Positions 43,087-51,603 of a DNA stretch of 64,000 nt are shown one piece after another. The notes beneath the pieces are model-generated. The model was not told the origin of the DNA. It saw only the letters and a program-made list of their open reading frames with translations, and searched no databases. Source of the DNA: Marinobacterium profundum (GTDB lineage Bacteria > Pseudomonadota > Gammaproteobacteria > Pseudomonadales > Balneatricaceae). The first letter of the stretch is position 1; the number at the start of each line of letters is the position of its first letter. The translations under genes and the position numbers were made by a program. The DNA lies in NCBI RefSeq assembly GCF_001528745.1, contig NZ_BCNS01000104.1, forward strand, positions 26,952 to 90,951, in the 5' to 3' direction.

Positions 43087-43752
43087 ATGAACGCCTTATC
43101 CCCTGCGCCCCAGGCAGTCGCCATCGAACTGCCGCAGAGCTGGCAACAGCCGCATCCCGACTTCACCTCGGGCCTGGACGCTCGCAGCAGCGAAAATGCG
43201 TTGCTGGTGCTGATGTATGGCGGTCTCGAAAAGGCGGCGCGTTACGGCTGGCTCAATGCGGGCCGCACCCTTATCGACAAGACCTATCTGCGTATTCTGT
43301 GGATTACCCAGCAGCTCGCGCCTACGGGAATCAGTTTCGATGAACTGGCTTCGCGTCTCGACGGTTTTATCCGCCGCGAACTGCAGCCTCGCTGGGATGA
43401 ACTGGACAGCCTCGAACACGACGCCCGCCATGAACTGGCAATAGCTTTGGTGGAAGAGTTTCAGGCACAGGTATTCCAGGGTACTGACCAACTGGAAGCC
43501 GCTACCAGTGTGCTGTTCTTTCTGTGCCCGCAGTTACCCGTGTTTAGGTACACTGATCCACAGAGCGTCCCTGCATCCGACTACCCGGCCTGGCATCAGA
43601 GCTGTCGCCAGCGCTTGATCGCTCTGCTACCCCAGGTCTGCAGCACCACACCTTTCGCGCATTACGGTACGGCGCAGGAACAACAGCTGATCACCCGCCT
43701 GCTGGCCCAGAGCGACTGGTGGCCACGGCGACTATTGTCCCAGCAACGCTAA
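43087..43752 (+). CDS. Hypothetical protein
   Basis: 221 residues, soluble. The middle contains ALLVLMYGGLEKAARYGWLNAGR, helices with conserved-looking aromatic residues, and ELQPRWDELDSLEHDARHELA, suggesting an all-alpha fold. The C-terminal part is rich in Trp, Gln and Arg. I do not recognise a family. It has its own terminator (43795-43819). Confidence 0.65.
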   Translation: MNALSPAPQAVAIELPQSWQQPHPDFTSGLDARSSENALLVLMYGGLEKAARYGWLNAGRTLIDKTYLRILWITQQLAPTGISFDELASRLDGFIRRELQPRWDELDSLEHDARHELAIALVEEFQAQVFQGTDQLEAATSVLFFLCPQLPVFRYTDPQSVPASDYPAWHQSCRQRLIALLPQVCSTTPFAHYGTAQEQQLITRLLAQSDWWPRRLLSQQR

Positions 43753-43794
43753 ACCAACTCACCCCGATCAACTCCGGCGAAAGCCAGCCCTTGT

Positions 43795-43819
43795 CAGCAC
43801 CTGCGGGTGCTGTTTTTTT
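43795..43819 (+). terminator. Rho-independent terminator of the 221-aa gene
   Basis: CAGCACC and GGTGCTG arms, 4-nt loop, followed by TTTTTTT. It lies 42 bp past the stop. Confidence 0.9.
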
Positions 43820-43855
43820 GACATGCCCGTACGCTTTCCGGTCGCGCCAAATACA

Positions 43856-43888
43856 CAAAAGCCCCGACCGCACAGGCGATCAGGGCTT
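43856..43888 (-). terminator. Rho-independent terminator of ribH
   Basis: On the minus strand AAGCCC pairs with GGGCTT, extended by a GATCGCC/GGTC inner stem with mismatches, followed by TTTG. It lies 35 bp past the ribH stop. Confidence 0.65.
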
Positions 43889-43922
43889 GGTACTGGCGAG
43901 TCGCCAGACGTATCGATGGCGA

Positions 43923-44420
43923 TCAGCGATCGATCAGGCGGCGAATGCCCTGCAAGTTTTCCATGGTGCTGAGGCACGCCTGGGCCACTTCCGTACCCTT
44001 GTCGGTAAAATGACGGTAGAAAAAGTCGTGATGGGTGCTGTGCTCATGGAAGTGGTGCGGCGTCAGCACCACGGACATCACCGGCACTTCGGTCTCCAGC
44101 TGCACCTGCATCAGACCTTCAATTACGGCCTGGGCCACAAATTCGTGCCGGTAAATGCCACCATCGACGACAAAGCCCGCCGCCACTATGGCGCCGTAGC
44201 GGCCACTTTTGGCGAGCAGTTTGGCCTGTAGCGGAATTTCATAGGCACCGGACACGGTGAAGATATCCACCTGCTCGGCCGCCAGCCCCTGGCGGGTACA
44301 TTCTGCCAGAAAGGCATCGCGCGCCTGACCGACGATATCGCTGTGCCACTGCGCCTGAATAAAGGCGACACGCTGGGCACGGGTCTCATTGCTGAGTTTT
44401 GGGGGGTACGTCTGATTCAT
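43923..44420 (-). CDS. ribH: 6,7-dimethyl-8-ribityllumazine synthase, type II
   Basis: 165 residues. The lumazine synthase core is clear: VAFIQAQWHSDIV at the start, FTVSGAYEIPLQAKLL, and the substrate loop AAGFVVDGGIYRHEFVAQAVIEGL; catalytic His lies in the last. The residue pattern (VVDGGIYRHEF, VLTPHHFHEH) is of the RibH2 type rather than the common GxTPH form. It joins 5-amino-6-ribitylamino-uracil and dihydroxybutanone phosphate in riboflavin synthesis. A full FMN riboswitch precedes it. No other rib genes are near, so this is an extra flavin-controlled copy standing alone. Confidence 0.9.
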   Translation of the reverse strand: MNQTYPPKLSNETRAQRVAFIQAQWHSDIVGQARDAFLAECTRQGLAAEQVDIFTVSGAYEIPLQAKLLAKSGRYGAIVAAGFVVDGGIYRHEFVAQAVIEGLMQVQLETEVPVMSVVLTPHHFHEHSTHHDFFYRHFTDKGTEVAQACLSTMENLQGIRRLIDR

Positions 44421-44565
44421 GGTTATCCTCGTTGATAGTCACCAGAATCAGGGCATGCGGAACCTCGGCGTACTCGAAAGCGCACTACCCGACAGCACCT
44501 TGCGGCACCCAGATAGACATTCGAACACATCTTTGCGCCGGGCGATGATCGCCTGGCACTGGAAC

Positions 44566-44728
44566 CGTTCTCTTTCATCCGGACTATGACCGTCGGCTTC
44601 GGAGTTACACCGAATCTGCTGACCCCGGCGGCCTTGTATCCCAACGGATGCAAAGAGTACCGAGCGCTCGCGGGCTTGGCGACAGAGCGCCTTTACCGCC
44701 GGTGGGGACTTTCACCCCGCCCTGAGAA
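44566..44728 (-). promoter_or_regulatory. FMN riboswitch (RFN element)
   Basis: Read on the minus strand the leader of ribH contains GGGCGGGGTGAAAGTCCCCA, then CCGGCGGTAA, later the GATTCGGTGTAACTCCGAAG piece, GCCGACGGTCATAGTCCGGA and GATGAAAGAGAACGG. These are the conserved joining regions of the FMN riboswitch, in the right order. It ends about 145 bp before the ribH start; the GGCGATCATCGCC region (about 44541-44553) beyond it may be part of the expression platform. High FMN should switch ribH off. Confidence 0.95.
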
Positions 44729-44827
44729 CAATAAAATGCTGCGAATCACTCGCAGCGAGCGCTATCTTAAGCGCACTGAGCCCGGATGCCAAGCCCACAA
44801 GCCGACAGCCTGGACGCGAATCAGACC

Positions 44828-45127
44828 TTAACCGAATTCGCGGGCCAGACGCTCGCGCTCTTCCGGCGTGTACTGCACCCGGCCAATCGGGATCATGTCG
44901 CTGGTCGCCTCGCGGATGCGGTCTGCATCTTCAGCGGTAAAACCGCCACAGAGCTCGATCAGCTGCACATGCTTGGTCAGCAACTCCTGCGCCACCAGAA
45001 TGGCTTCATCGACCGTCTGCACACCGGACACCGCCATATCAAACAGCTCGGTCTGAATGCGGCCGTGATGCTTGATGATTTCAAGATCCGGACCCTTAAC
45101 AATAAAACCATATCGCGCCAATGCCAT
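44828..45127 (-). CDS. DUF6506-like small protein
   Basis: 99 residues, soluble, ALARYGFIVKGPDLEIIKHHGRI at the start and the IELCGGFTAEDADRIREAT segment near residue 60. The pattern is that of the DUF6506 family as I remember it. It lies downstream of pta on the same strand, but a terminator and 177 bp separate them, so it is probably its own unit. Function unknown. Confidence 0.65.
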   Translation of the reverse strand: MALARYGFIVKGPDLEIIKHHGRIQTELFDMAVSGVQTVDEAILVAQELLTKHVQLIELCGGFTAEDADRIREATSDMIPIGRVQYTPEERERLAREFG

Positions 45128-45252
45128 CTGCGCTGCTCCTGCCTGAATGAACGGGGAATGATGTATTCATTAAAGCCCGCCCAGCGCCAAGAGATTAGAG
45201 CCAGAGACTTAAAAAAGGTGGGACCACAGGCGAACCATTGAGCGTCAGCAAC

Positions 45253-45284
45253 AAAAAAGGCCCCGGGAACAACCGGAGCCTTTT
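45253..45284 (-). terminator. Terminator of pta
   Basis: AAAAGGCCCCGG and CCGGAGCCTTTT with a 6-nt loop (one mismatch), minus-strand T-run of six. It lies 21 bp past the pta stop. Confidence 0.85.
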
Positions 45285-45304
45285 GCAATACCGCAAGCCT
45301 TAAC

Positions 45305-46240
45305 TCAATCCGTTTTCTGGGCCAGGTAGTGACTGTAAATCGAGGCCAGGGCACAGGAAGCCAGACGCGCCTCGGGGGGATCGGCGCGGGACGTCAGAAT
45401 GATCGGCACCCGGGCGCCCAGCACCAGGCCTGCGGCCGTGGCGCTCATGAAGTACACCATCTGCTTGAACATGCAGTTACCGGTCTCGATATTGGGCACC
45501 AGTAGCAAGTCGACATCGCCGGCCACCCGGCTTGTCATGCCCTTGAGATCAGCCGCATCGCGGGAGATGGCATTATCAAATGCCATGGGCCCTTCAATGA
45601 TGGCGTCCTGCATGCCGCCCAGGGAGGCCAGCTTCACCAGCTCGCCTGCATCCACACTCGAGGGCATGGCGCGGTTTACTTCCTCGGTGCCAGACAGCAG
45701 CGCGACCTTGGGTTGCGTCATCCCAAGCGCGTGCAACAGGTCGATGGCATTGCGCAGTATATGGGCCTTGTCGACCACAGTGGGCTGCACATTGATCACC
45801 GCATCGGTGATGCACAGCGGGCGTTCATGGCCAGGTACCGTCATATGGAATACATGACTCAGGCGCCGCGACGTGCGCAAGCCTGCATCACGGCTCAGCA
45901 CGGCCTTGAGCAGGGTGTCGGTATGCAGATGTCCTTTCATCAGCGCATGCGCTTCACCGGCGGCCACTATGCCCGTCGCTATGCGTGCAGCATCGGTTTC
46001 AGTCGCGGCATCTTCAAGGCGGATAGACGTTAGATCCCAGTCCAGCTCCAGGGCCAGGGCCTGAATAACATCGGCCTTTCCCACCAGTACGGGCTCGATA
46101 AGACCTGCGTCTGTGGCCATTTTCGCACTCTCAAGCGAGACCCGGTTTACCGGGTTCACCACGGCAGTCACCACCCGGGGCAAGGCCCTGGCTTTCTCAA
46201 GCAGGTAGGAAGGACACTCCACCGGAGTTTTGCTCAACAT
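45305..46240 (-). CDS. pta: Phosphate acetyltransferase (phosphotransacetylase family)
   Basis: 311 residues, size of the short phosphate acetyl/butyryltransferase family. The N-terminus has AKMATDAGLIEPVLVGK, the middle ARIATGIVAAGEAHALMKG and HTDTLLKAVL, and the C-terminal half DLLLVPNIETGNCMFKQMVYF and AGLVLGARVPIILTSRADPP. It turns acetyl phosphate into acetyl-CoA. Its place 323 bp after xsc on the same strand fits the last step of sulfoacetaldehyde use, where Xsc makes acetyl phosphate. A terminator after xsc lies between the two, so pta may have its own promoter. Confidence 0.88.
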   Translation of the reverse strand: MLSKTPVECPSYLLEKARALPRVVTAVVNPVNRVSLESAKMATDAGLIEPVLVGKADVIQALALELDWDLTSIRLEDAATETDAARIATGIVAAGEAHALMKGHLHTDTLLKAVLSRDAGLRTSRRLSHVFHMTVPGHERPLCITDAVINVQPTVVDKAHILRNAIDLLHALGMTQPKVALLSGTEEVNRAMPSSVDAGELVKLASLGGMQDAIIEGPMAFDNAISRDAADLKGMTSRVAGDVDLLLVPNIETGNCMFKQMVYFMSATAAGLVLGARVPIILTSRADPPEARLASCALASIYSHYLAQKTD

Positions 46241-46477
46241 GGCAGCTTACCTAGATCCGTTGCACAGTTTGAATATCAGGGTGCCGGCCAGGGCCGACGG
46301 GGTTTGCACAGACGCTCGGGGCCCATGGGGCCAGCCTCCGTCATGCTCTGCTTGGTCACGCACTGCAATGTGGGCTGCAATAAGACAGCACCCGGACGCA
46401 GGGGCCAGAAACAGAGGACGGTTAAACGCTTGTGCAAACGATCAGGAAAACCGGCTGGTCTTCCCGCAAAAACAGAC

Positions 46478-46508
46478 CGAAGGCCAGCGGCCTTCGGTGG
46501 GTCCCGGC
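46478..46508 (-). terminator. Terminator of xsc
   Basis: ACCGAAGGCC and GGCCTTCGGT with a 3-nt loop; on the minus strand CTG then TTTTT follow. It lies 55 bp past the xsc stop. Confidence 0.8.
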
Positions 46509-46563
46509 CAGGGCTGCCACAGGGGCCACGCTGGTCGGGTAATTACGTTTTGGGCCTTGCGGC

Positions 46564-48327
46564 TTAGACGTAGTCTTTGTACTTGTCGAGGTAGCGCACC
46601 GGCTTGGACAGTGCGTCACGGCGGAACGGGTCGCCCAGCTCGCGAGTACACATGATCTCGATAACGGTGGTCTTGCCTTCTTCCATCTGACGGGTGATAG
46701 CGGCCTGCAGAGTCGGTCCGATATCTTCCAGCTTGTCGACGGTTACGCCTTCAGCACCCATGGAGCGCGCAATTTCAGCGAAGCTCGGGTTTTCCAGTTC
46801 ACCGGCAACAAAGCGACGGTTGTAAAAATCCACCTGGTTTTTCTTCTCGGCGCCCCACTGACGGTTGTGGAAGACAATGGAAGTGACCGGGATGTTTTCA
46901 CGAACGCAGGTCAGGATTTCCATCATGGACATGCCCCAGGCGCCGTCACCAGCGTAGGAGATAGCCGGACGATTCGGCGCAGCAACCTTGGCACCAATGA
47001 TGGTCGGCAGCGCATAACCGCAGTTACCGAAGCTCATGGCCGCAAAGAAAGAACGCGGTTTTTCAAAGCGCAGGTAGCTGTTGGCAACGGAGTTGATGTT
47101 ACCGATGTCGGTGGACACCATGACGTTTTCCGGCATGGCTTTTTCCAGCTCGCGCAGAACCTGACGCGGGTGCAGGAAGCTGCCTTCTTCGCCTGCCTGT
47201 TCGTTGATCATGTCCAGCGAGAACTCGTCCTTCTCGTGGATCCAGTCGTTCAGCTCGTTTTCCCAGTTGGCTTTTTCAGCAGCGATTTCTTCAGCACGAG
47301 CGTCCTTGGTGGCTACGCAGGCAACGGAAGTGTTTTCCAGACGCTGCAGCAGGTTGGTCGCAGCGGCCTTGGCATCACCGCAGATACCCACGGATATTTT
47401 CTTCACCAGACCCAGCATCTTGGCATCGCAGTCGATCTGAATGACTTTGGCCTGTTTTGGCCAGTAGTCCAGACCGTGCTGCGGCAGAGTACCGAAAGGC
47501 CCAAGACGGGTTCCCAGAGCGACAACAACGTCGGCGCGGGACAGCAGCTTCATTGCAGCCTTGGATCCCTGGTAACCCAGAGGACCACACCAGAGCGCGT
47601 GGGAAGCCGGGAAGGAGTCATTGTGCAGGTAGCTGTTAACAACAGGTGCGCCGAGGAATTCAGCCAGTGCCTGACATTCGCCCAGGGCATCAGCCATAAC
47701 AACACCGCCACCGGAAATAATGACAGGGTTTTTGGCGCCAGCCAGCAATTCGGCAGCCTGAGCCAGGCTCTGCTCGCCACCAGCACCGCGCTCGATACGC
47801 ATGGGCTGCGGGATTTCAACGTCGATATCGCCGTAGAAAAAGTCACGCGGGATGTTCAGCTGAGTCGGGCCGTTTTCGTGCATGGCACGGTCGAAGCAAC
47901 GCGCAGTCAGTTCAGCCATGCGCGCAGGATTGGCTACGTGGCCCTGGTACTTGGTGATGGTTTCGAAGAACGGCAGCTGCTGTGCTTCCTGGAATCCGCC
48001 CAGACCGTTGGACATGGAACCGGTTTCCGGCGTGATGCAGACCACCGGGCTGTGCGCCCAGTAAGCAGCCGCAATAGCGGTAACAAAGTTAGTGATACCA
48101 GGACCGTTCTGCGCGATGCAGACACCGTGGCGACCGCTGACACGGGCATAGCCGTCAGCCATGTGGCCAGCGCCCTGCTCATGCACAACAGGAATAAAAC
48201 GGATGCCTGCCGGCGTAAAGATATCCATGGCGTCCATAAAGGCAGAACCCATGATACCGAACATATCGGTAACGCCATTGGCGACCAAAGTTTCGACCAT
48301 CGCCTCACTTGGAGTCATACGAGCCAT
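46564..48327 (-). CDS. xsc: Sulfoacetaldehyde acetyltransferase
   Basis: 587 residues, the usual Xsc length. The ThDP-activating Glu lies in VVHEQGAGHMADGYAR near residue 48, the cofactor motif is AGDGAWGMSMME near 440, and the family-specific FETITKYQG and GDIDVEIPQP segments follow. Xsc cleaves sulfoacetaldehyde with phosphate to acetyl phosphate plus sulfite in the cytoplasm. It lies 69 bp after ald, and tpa and tauR follow upstream, so the taurine route is complete. Strong codon bias towards C or G in the third position gives a long open frame on the opposite strand, which I regard as meaningless. A ribosome-binding site (AAAGGA) precedes the start. Confidence 0.95.
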   Translation of the reverse strand: MARMTPSEAMVETLVANGVTDMFGIMGSAFMDAMDIFTPAGIRFIPVVHEQGAGHMADGYARVSGRHGVCIAQNGPGITNFVTAIAAAYWAHSPVVCITPETGSMSNGLGGFQEAQQLPFFETITKYQGHVANPARMAELTARCFDRAMHENGPTQLNIPRDFFYGDIDVEIPQPMRIERGAGGEQSLAQAAELLAGAKNPVIISGGGVVMADALGECQALAEFLGAPVVNSYLHNDSFPASHALWCGPLGYQGSKAAMKLLSRADVVVALGTRLGPFGTLPQHGLDYWPKQAKVIQIDCDAKMLGLVKKISVGICGDAKAAATNLLQRLENTSVACVATKDARAEEIAAEKANWENELNDWIHEKDEFSLDMINEQAGEEGSFLHPRQVLRELEKAMPENVMVSTDIGNINSVANSYLRFEKPRSFFAAMSFGNCGYALPTIIGAKVAAPNRPAISYAGDGAWGMSMMEILTCVRENIPVTSIVFHNRQWGAEKKNQVDFYNRRFVAGELENPSFAEIARSMGAEGVTVDKLEDIGPTLQAAITRQMEEGKTTVIEIMCTRELGDPFRRDALSKPVRYLDKYKDYV

Positions 48328-48396
48328 ATCAATTTTCCTTTGCTTTGCTGTTGCAGACGACGGAACCGCCGTCGGCCGTTGGGTACCAGTTTTTAT

Positions 48397-49506
48397 TTAC
48401 TTTGCCTTGTAAGGGACAAATTCTTTTCCCAGAGCCTGGGCAACTTCCTTGCAGGCCACTTCGCCCGCATGAATGTTGAGGCCATTAGCCAGATGCGCAT
48501 CCCTTCGAATCGCTTCTTCCCACCCCAGGTCTGCCAGCGCAAGAATGTGCGGCAGCGTGGCGTTATTCAGTGCCAAAGTGGAGGTTCTCGCCACCGCCCC
48601 TGGCATATTGGCAACGCAGTAGTGCACTACGTCATCAACGATATAGGTCGGATCTTCATGGGTAGTGGCGTGGGAGGTTTCAAAGCAGCCACCCTGATCA
48701 ATCGCCACATCTACCACCGCAGAGCCTGGCTTCATGCGCTTGACCATCTCGGCGGTCACCAGCTTGGGCGCTGCGGCCCCTGGAATCAGCACACCGCCAA
48801 TCACCAGGTCAGCCGAGAGTACATGTTCTTCCAGTGCCGCCTTGCTGGAGTAAACGGTCTGCACCTGGGTGCCGAACTCGGATACCAGTCGGCGCAGCAC
48901 ATCGACAGAGCGATCCAGCACCACCACCTGAGCGCCCATACCAATGGCCATGCGTGCAGCATTGCTGCCCACCACACCGCCGCCGATAATGACGACCTTG
49001 GCGGATTCAACACCTGGAACACCGCCGAGCAGCATGCCGCGTCCGCCGCGGGATTTTTCCAGACAGGCCGCACCGGCCTGGATGGACATGCGACCGGCCA
49101 CTTCAGACATCGGCGCCAGCAGTGGCAGACCGCCTCGCTCCGAGGTGACGGTTTCGTAAGCGATACAGGTGGCGCCACTGGCCAGCAGGTCATCGGTCTG
49201 GGCCAGATCCGGCGCCAGGTGCAGGTAGGTAAAAAGTACCTGGCCGGCCCGCAGCTGCTTGCGCTCTACCGCCAGCGGCTCCTTGACCTTGACCACCATC
49301 TCGGCCTTGGCAAAGACTTCTGCCGCGGTCGCTGCGATGGTTGCGCCGGCGGCGACATAATCAGCATCGGCAAAACCAATGCCACTGCCAGCCTGGGTTT
49401 CCACCAGTACCTGATGGCCGCGCGAGGTGAGTTCCTGCACGCTGGCCGGGACCATGCCCACGCGGTACTCGTGGTTCTTAATTTCCTTAGGGACTCCGAT
49501 TAGCAT
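48397..49506 (-). CDS. ald: Alanine dehydrogenase
   Basis: The start at 49506 ([10 protein letters not shown]) has GGGAG 8 nt upstream. 369 residues, usual length. [20 protein letters not shown] holds the pyruvate-binding Arg and VKVKEPL the catalytic Lys; His of FTYLHLAPD and the NAD motif [17 protein letters not shown] follow. It oxidises L-alanine to pyruvate and ammonium with NAD. Here it regenerates pyruvate for taurine:pyruvate aminotransferase, releasing taurine nitrogen. First gene of the ald-xsc unit, just downstream of tauR. Confidence 0.95.
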   Translation of the reverse strand: MLIGVPKEIKNHEYRVGMVPASVQELTSRGHQVLVETQAGSGIGFADADYVAAGATIAATAAEVFAKAEMVVKVKEPLAVERKQLRAGQVLFTYLHLAPDLAQTDDLLASGATCIAYETVTSERGGLPLLAPMSEVAGRMSIQAGAACLEKSRGGRGMLLGGVPGVESAKVVIIGGGVVGSNAARMAIGMGAQVVVLDRSVDVLRRLVSEFGTQVQTVYSSKAALEEHVLSADLVIGGVLIPGAAAPKLVTAEMVKRMKPGSAVVDVAIDQGGCFETSHATTHEDPTYIVDDVVHYCVANMPGAVARTSTLALNNATLPHILALADLGWEEAIRRDAHLANGLNIHAGEVACKEVAQALGKEFVPYKAK

Positions 49507-49899
49507 TGTCACCACTCCCGTCATTATTTTTTGTATTCGGTTGTGAGCTCACACCCAGAGACTTTCTGCACCCTGGATGCCTGTGATCAGAGGCTGAGTG
49601 TTTCAGATCAGCTTGGTTGTAGATTAGGAGGGAGGAGCAATGACAGGTAGAACCAGTTTCCGCACAGATGTTACGCCAGACTGGCCCAAACAGAATCGAC
49701 AGCCAGGCGGGCTCGACGAAAAGCGCCGTTTTACGGGCTCTGCAGACCAATGCCAGCTAGTACAGAATGGAAAAAAACAGAGATAAAAACGCGGAACAAA
49801 GACGGGAAAAAGTATCCGTTTATAAAAATTTGATACTTTATTTTTCGAAAAACTGTTTTATCTTTAGCCCGAGCGCACTGGGTGCGCCCGGAACCCGAC
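49507..49899. other. ald-xsc promoter region
   Basis: AT-rich gap holding two palindromes (listed separately). No gene found; the open frame at 49487-49750 overlaps ald and has no ribosome-binding site. Confidence 0.5.
49809..49852. promoter_or_regulatory. Two palindromes upstream of ald, candidate TauR sites
   Basis: AAAGTATC and GATACTTT (49809-49816 and 49832-49839) form a perfect 8-bp inverted repeat with 15-bp spacer, followed at 49841-49852 by TTTTTCGAAAAA. They lie about 300 bp upstream of the ald start. Binding by the MocR-type regulator is inference. Confidence 0.45.
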
Positions 49900-51366
49900 T
49901 CAGGTCATGTCCGAAATAAGCTCGGCCAGCGTCTTGATCCCGGGCCGAATGCGCTCGGCACCGATGGAGGAATATCCCAGGCGGAAGAAGTTGAGCGGCG
50001 GGTTTTCACCCGCAAAATGCAGATCGCCGGACTCAATCAGGATACCGCGATCGGCCGCTTCCTTTCGCAGCAGACGCGCATCCAGCCCCTCAGGCCCCTC
50101 AACCCAGTAACAAGAGCCGCCGAAGCTGGGTTTCTGCGACGATGCCGGCAGAAATTCGCTCAGGGCCGCACCCATTTCATGCCAGCGCTCCTCGTAGGCC
50201 CGCATAATGGTCATGATCAGGGCATCGTGGTAACCCCGTTCCAGGAAGAGTGCCACCGAGCGCTGATTGTTGGCCGCAGGATGGCGCAGCATCAGGCGGC
50301 GCAGCGCTCTGGCCTCGCGTATAAACTCGGCCGGCCCCACCAGATAACCCAGCCGCAGGCCCGGCGCCAGCGTCTTCGACAGACTGCCGACATAGAGCAC
50401 ACGTCCGCTGCTATCCAGGCTTTTCAGCGCCGGAATGGGGTTCGACTTGAAGTTGGTTTCGCTTTCGTAGTCATCCTCGATGATGACAAAATCATGTTCG
50501 TTAGCCCGCTTAAGCAACTCGTAACGCCGCTCTATGGGCATGGTGGCGGTCGTCGGACACTGGTGACTCGGCGTTACATAGAGGCAATCGAGGTCGTTCA
50601 GACTGTCATCCACAATCAGACCATCACCGTCCACCGGCAGGGGCCGTACTTCGGACGGATTGAGCGTCGCTATATTGCGGATATCCAGATAACCCGGATC
50701 CTCCACACCCATGATACTGTCCTTGTCGAGCAACAGTCGCGCCAGCATATAGAGCGCCTGCTGGGCGCCTACTGTCACCAGTATCTGATCAGCCGACGCC
50801 CAGACACCCCTGCGCGGCAGCAGGCGGGTACGTATCTGTTCCACCAGCAATGGATCGTCGTTGTCGAACCTGTCCGATGCCCAGTCGCGAATCGCCGGTA
50901 CGCTGACCGCATCACGGCAACACTCGCGCCAGTTGTTGGTGGGAAACAGCGTCGGATCGAACTGACCATAGATAAACGGATAGGGATATTTTTGCCAGTC
51001 CCGCGGCTTGCTCAAGTTCTGCTGATTCGACGGATACAGTTTGAGACAGCTCGACCAGTTCGGCGCCGTGCCTTCCACGGCGGCCACAGGGCTCTGCTTG
51101 ATCACCACCTTGCCCGACATTATGTCCGGATTGACGTAATAGCCGCTGCGCTCACGGGCGATCAGGTAGCCATCATCCAGCAGATGCTCGTAAGCCAGCA
51201 CTACGGTATTGCGCGCAATACTGAGCTGCTTGGCCAGCTTGCGGCTGGAAGGCAAGGGGGAGTCCAGGGGGATATTGCCGTTTAGTATGCCGGCGGCAAT
51301 TTGTTCGCGCAGCTGTTGCTGCAAGCTGGCGGGTTTTTCTGGAGAAAGATGAAAAAGTTGAAACAT
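49900..51366 (-). CDS. tauR: MocR/TauR-family regulator (GntR helix-turn-helix fused to aminotransferase-like domain)
   Basis: 488 residues. Residues 1-75 carry a GntR-type winged helix (LPSSRKLAKQLSIARNTVVLAYEHL) and the rest is a fold-type I aminotransferase-like domain that binds PLP; the probable PLP Lys is in VGSLSKTLAPGLRLGY near residue 330, and ATMP and DYESETNFK are nearby. TauR proteins activate taurine genes when taurine reacts with their PLP. The gene lies between tpa and ald on the same strand, so it controls the surrounding genes and perhaps itself. Confidence 0.92.
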   Translation of the reverse strand: MFQLFHLSPEKPASLQQQLREQIAAGILNGNIPLDSPLPSSRKLAKQLSIARNTVVLAYEHLLDDGYLIARERSGYYVNPDIMSGKVVIKQSPVAAVEGTAPNWSSCLKLYPSNQQNLSKPRDWQKYPYPFIYGQFDPTLFPTNNWRECCRDAVSVPAIRDWASDRFDNDDPLLVEQIRTRLLPRRGVWASADQILVTVGAQQALYMLARLLLDKDSIMGVEDPGYLDIRNIATLNPSEVRPLPVDGDGLIVDDSLNDLDCLYVTPSHQCPTTATMPIERRYELLKRANEHDFVIIEDDYESETNFKSNPIPALKSLDSSGRVLYVGSLSKTLAPGLRLGYLVGPAEFIREARALRRLMLRHPAANNQRSVALFLERGYHDALIMTIMRAYEERWHEMGAALSEFLPASSQKPSFGGSCYWVEGPEGLDARLLRKEAADRGILIESGDLHFAGENPPLNFFRLGYSSIGAERIRPGIKTLAELISDMT

Positions 51367-51462
51367 CCGCGGACCATACCTGTTTCCGACGCCAAAGCCG
51401 TGTTCTTGCCACGGCGTCGAGGATTATTATGCCAATCTGCCACTTGCCGGGGCTGACCCGGA

Positions 51463-51485
51463 AATATCAGTATATCACTGATATT
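51463..51485. promoter_or_regulatory. Palindrome upstream of tauR
   Basis: AATATCAG-N7-CTGATATT, perfect 8-bp arms, 97 bp upstream of the tauR start and downstream of tpa. A candidate autoregulatory operator. Confidence 0.45.
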
Positions 51486-51533
51486 AAAAGGCGTTCAGCC
51501 GCTGCACGAGCAGATGCCGGACCACAAAACGCA

Positions 51534-51571
51534 GAAACCCCACGGTCATGCATAGCATGCCCGTGGGGTTG
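51534..51571 (-). terminator. Terminator of tpa
   Basis: AACCCCACGG and CCGTGGGGTT arms, with an inner GCATGC-type stem, then TTTC on the minus strand. It lies 33 bp past the tpa stop. Confidence 0.8.
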
Positions 51572-51603
51572 GAAAGGTCGGCCAGCTGGCCGACTGCAGC
51601 CTA

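Noticed and set aside
46867..49503. 878-codon open frame on the plus strand opposite xsc and ald
   Set aside because: It is antisense to two well-supported genes, has no family likeness or ribosome-binding site, and follows from the strong third-position bias of xsc and ald.
49882..51285. 467-codon open frame opposite tauR
   Set aside because: Antisense to a clear MocR gene; no recognisable protein features.
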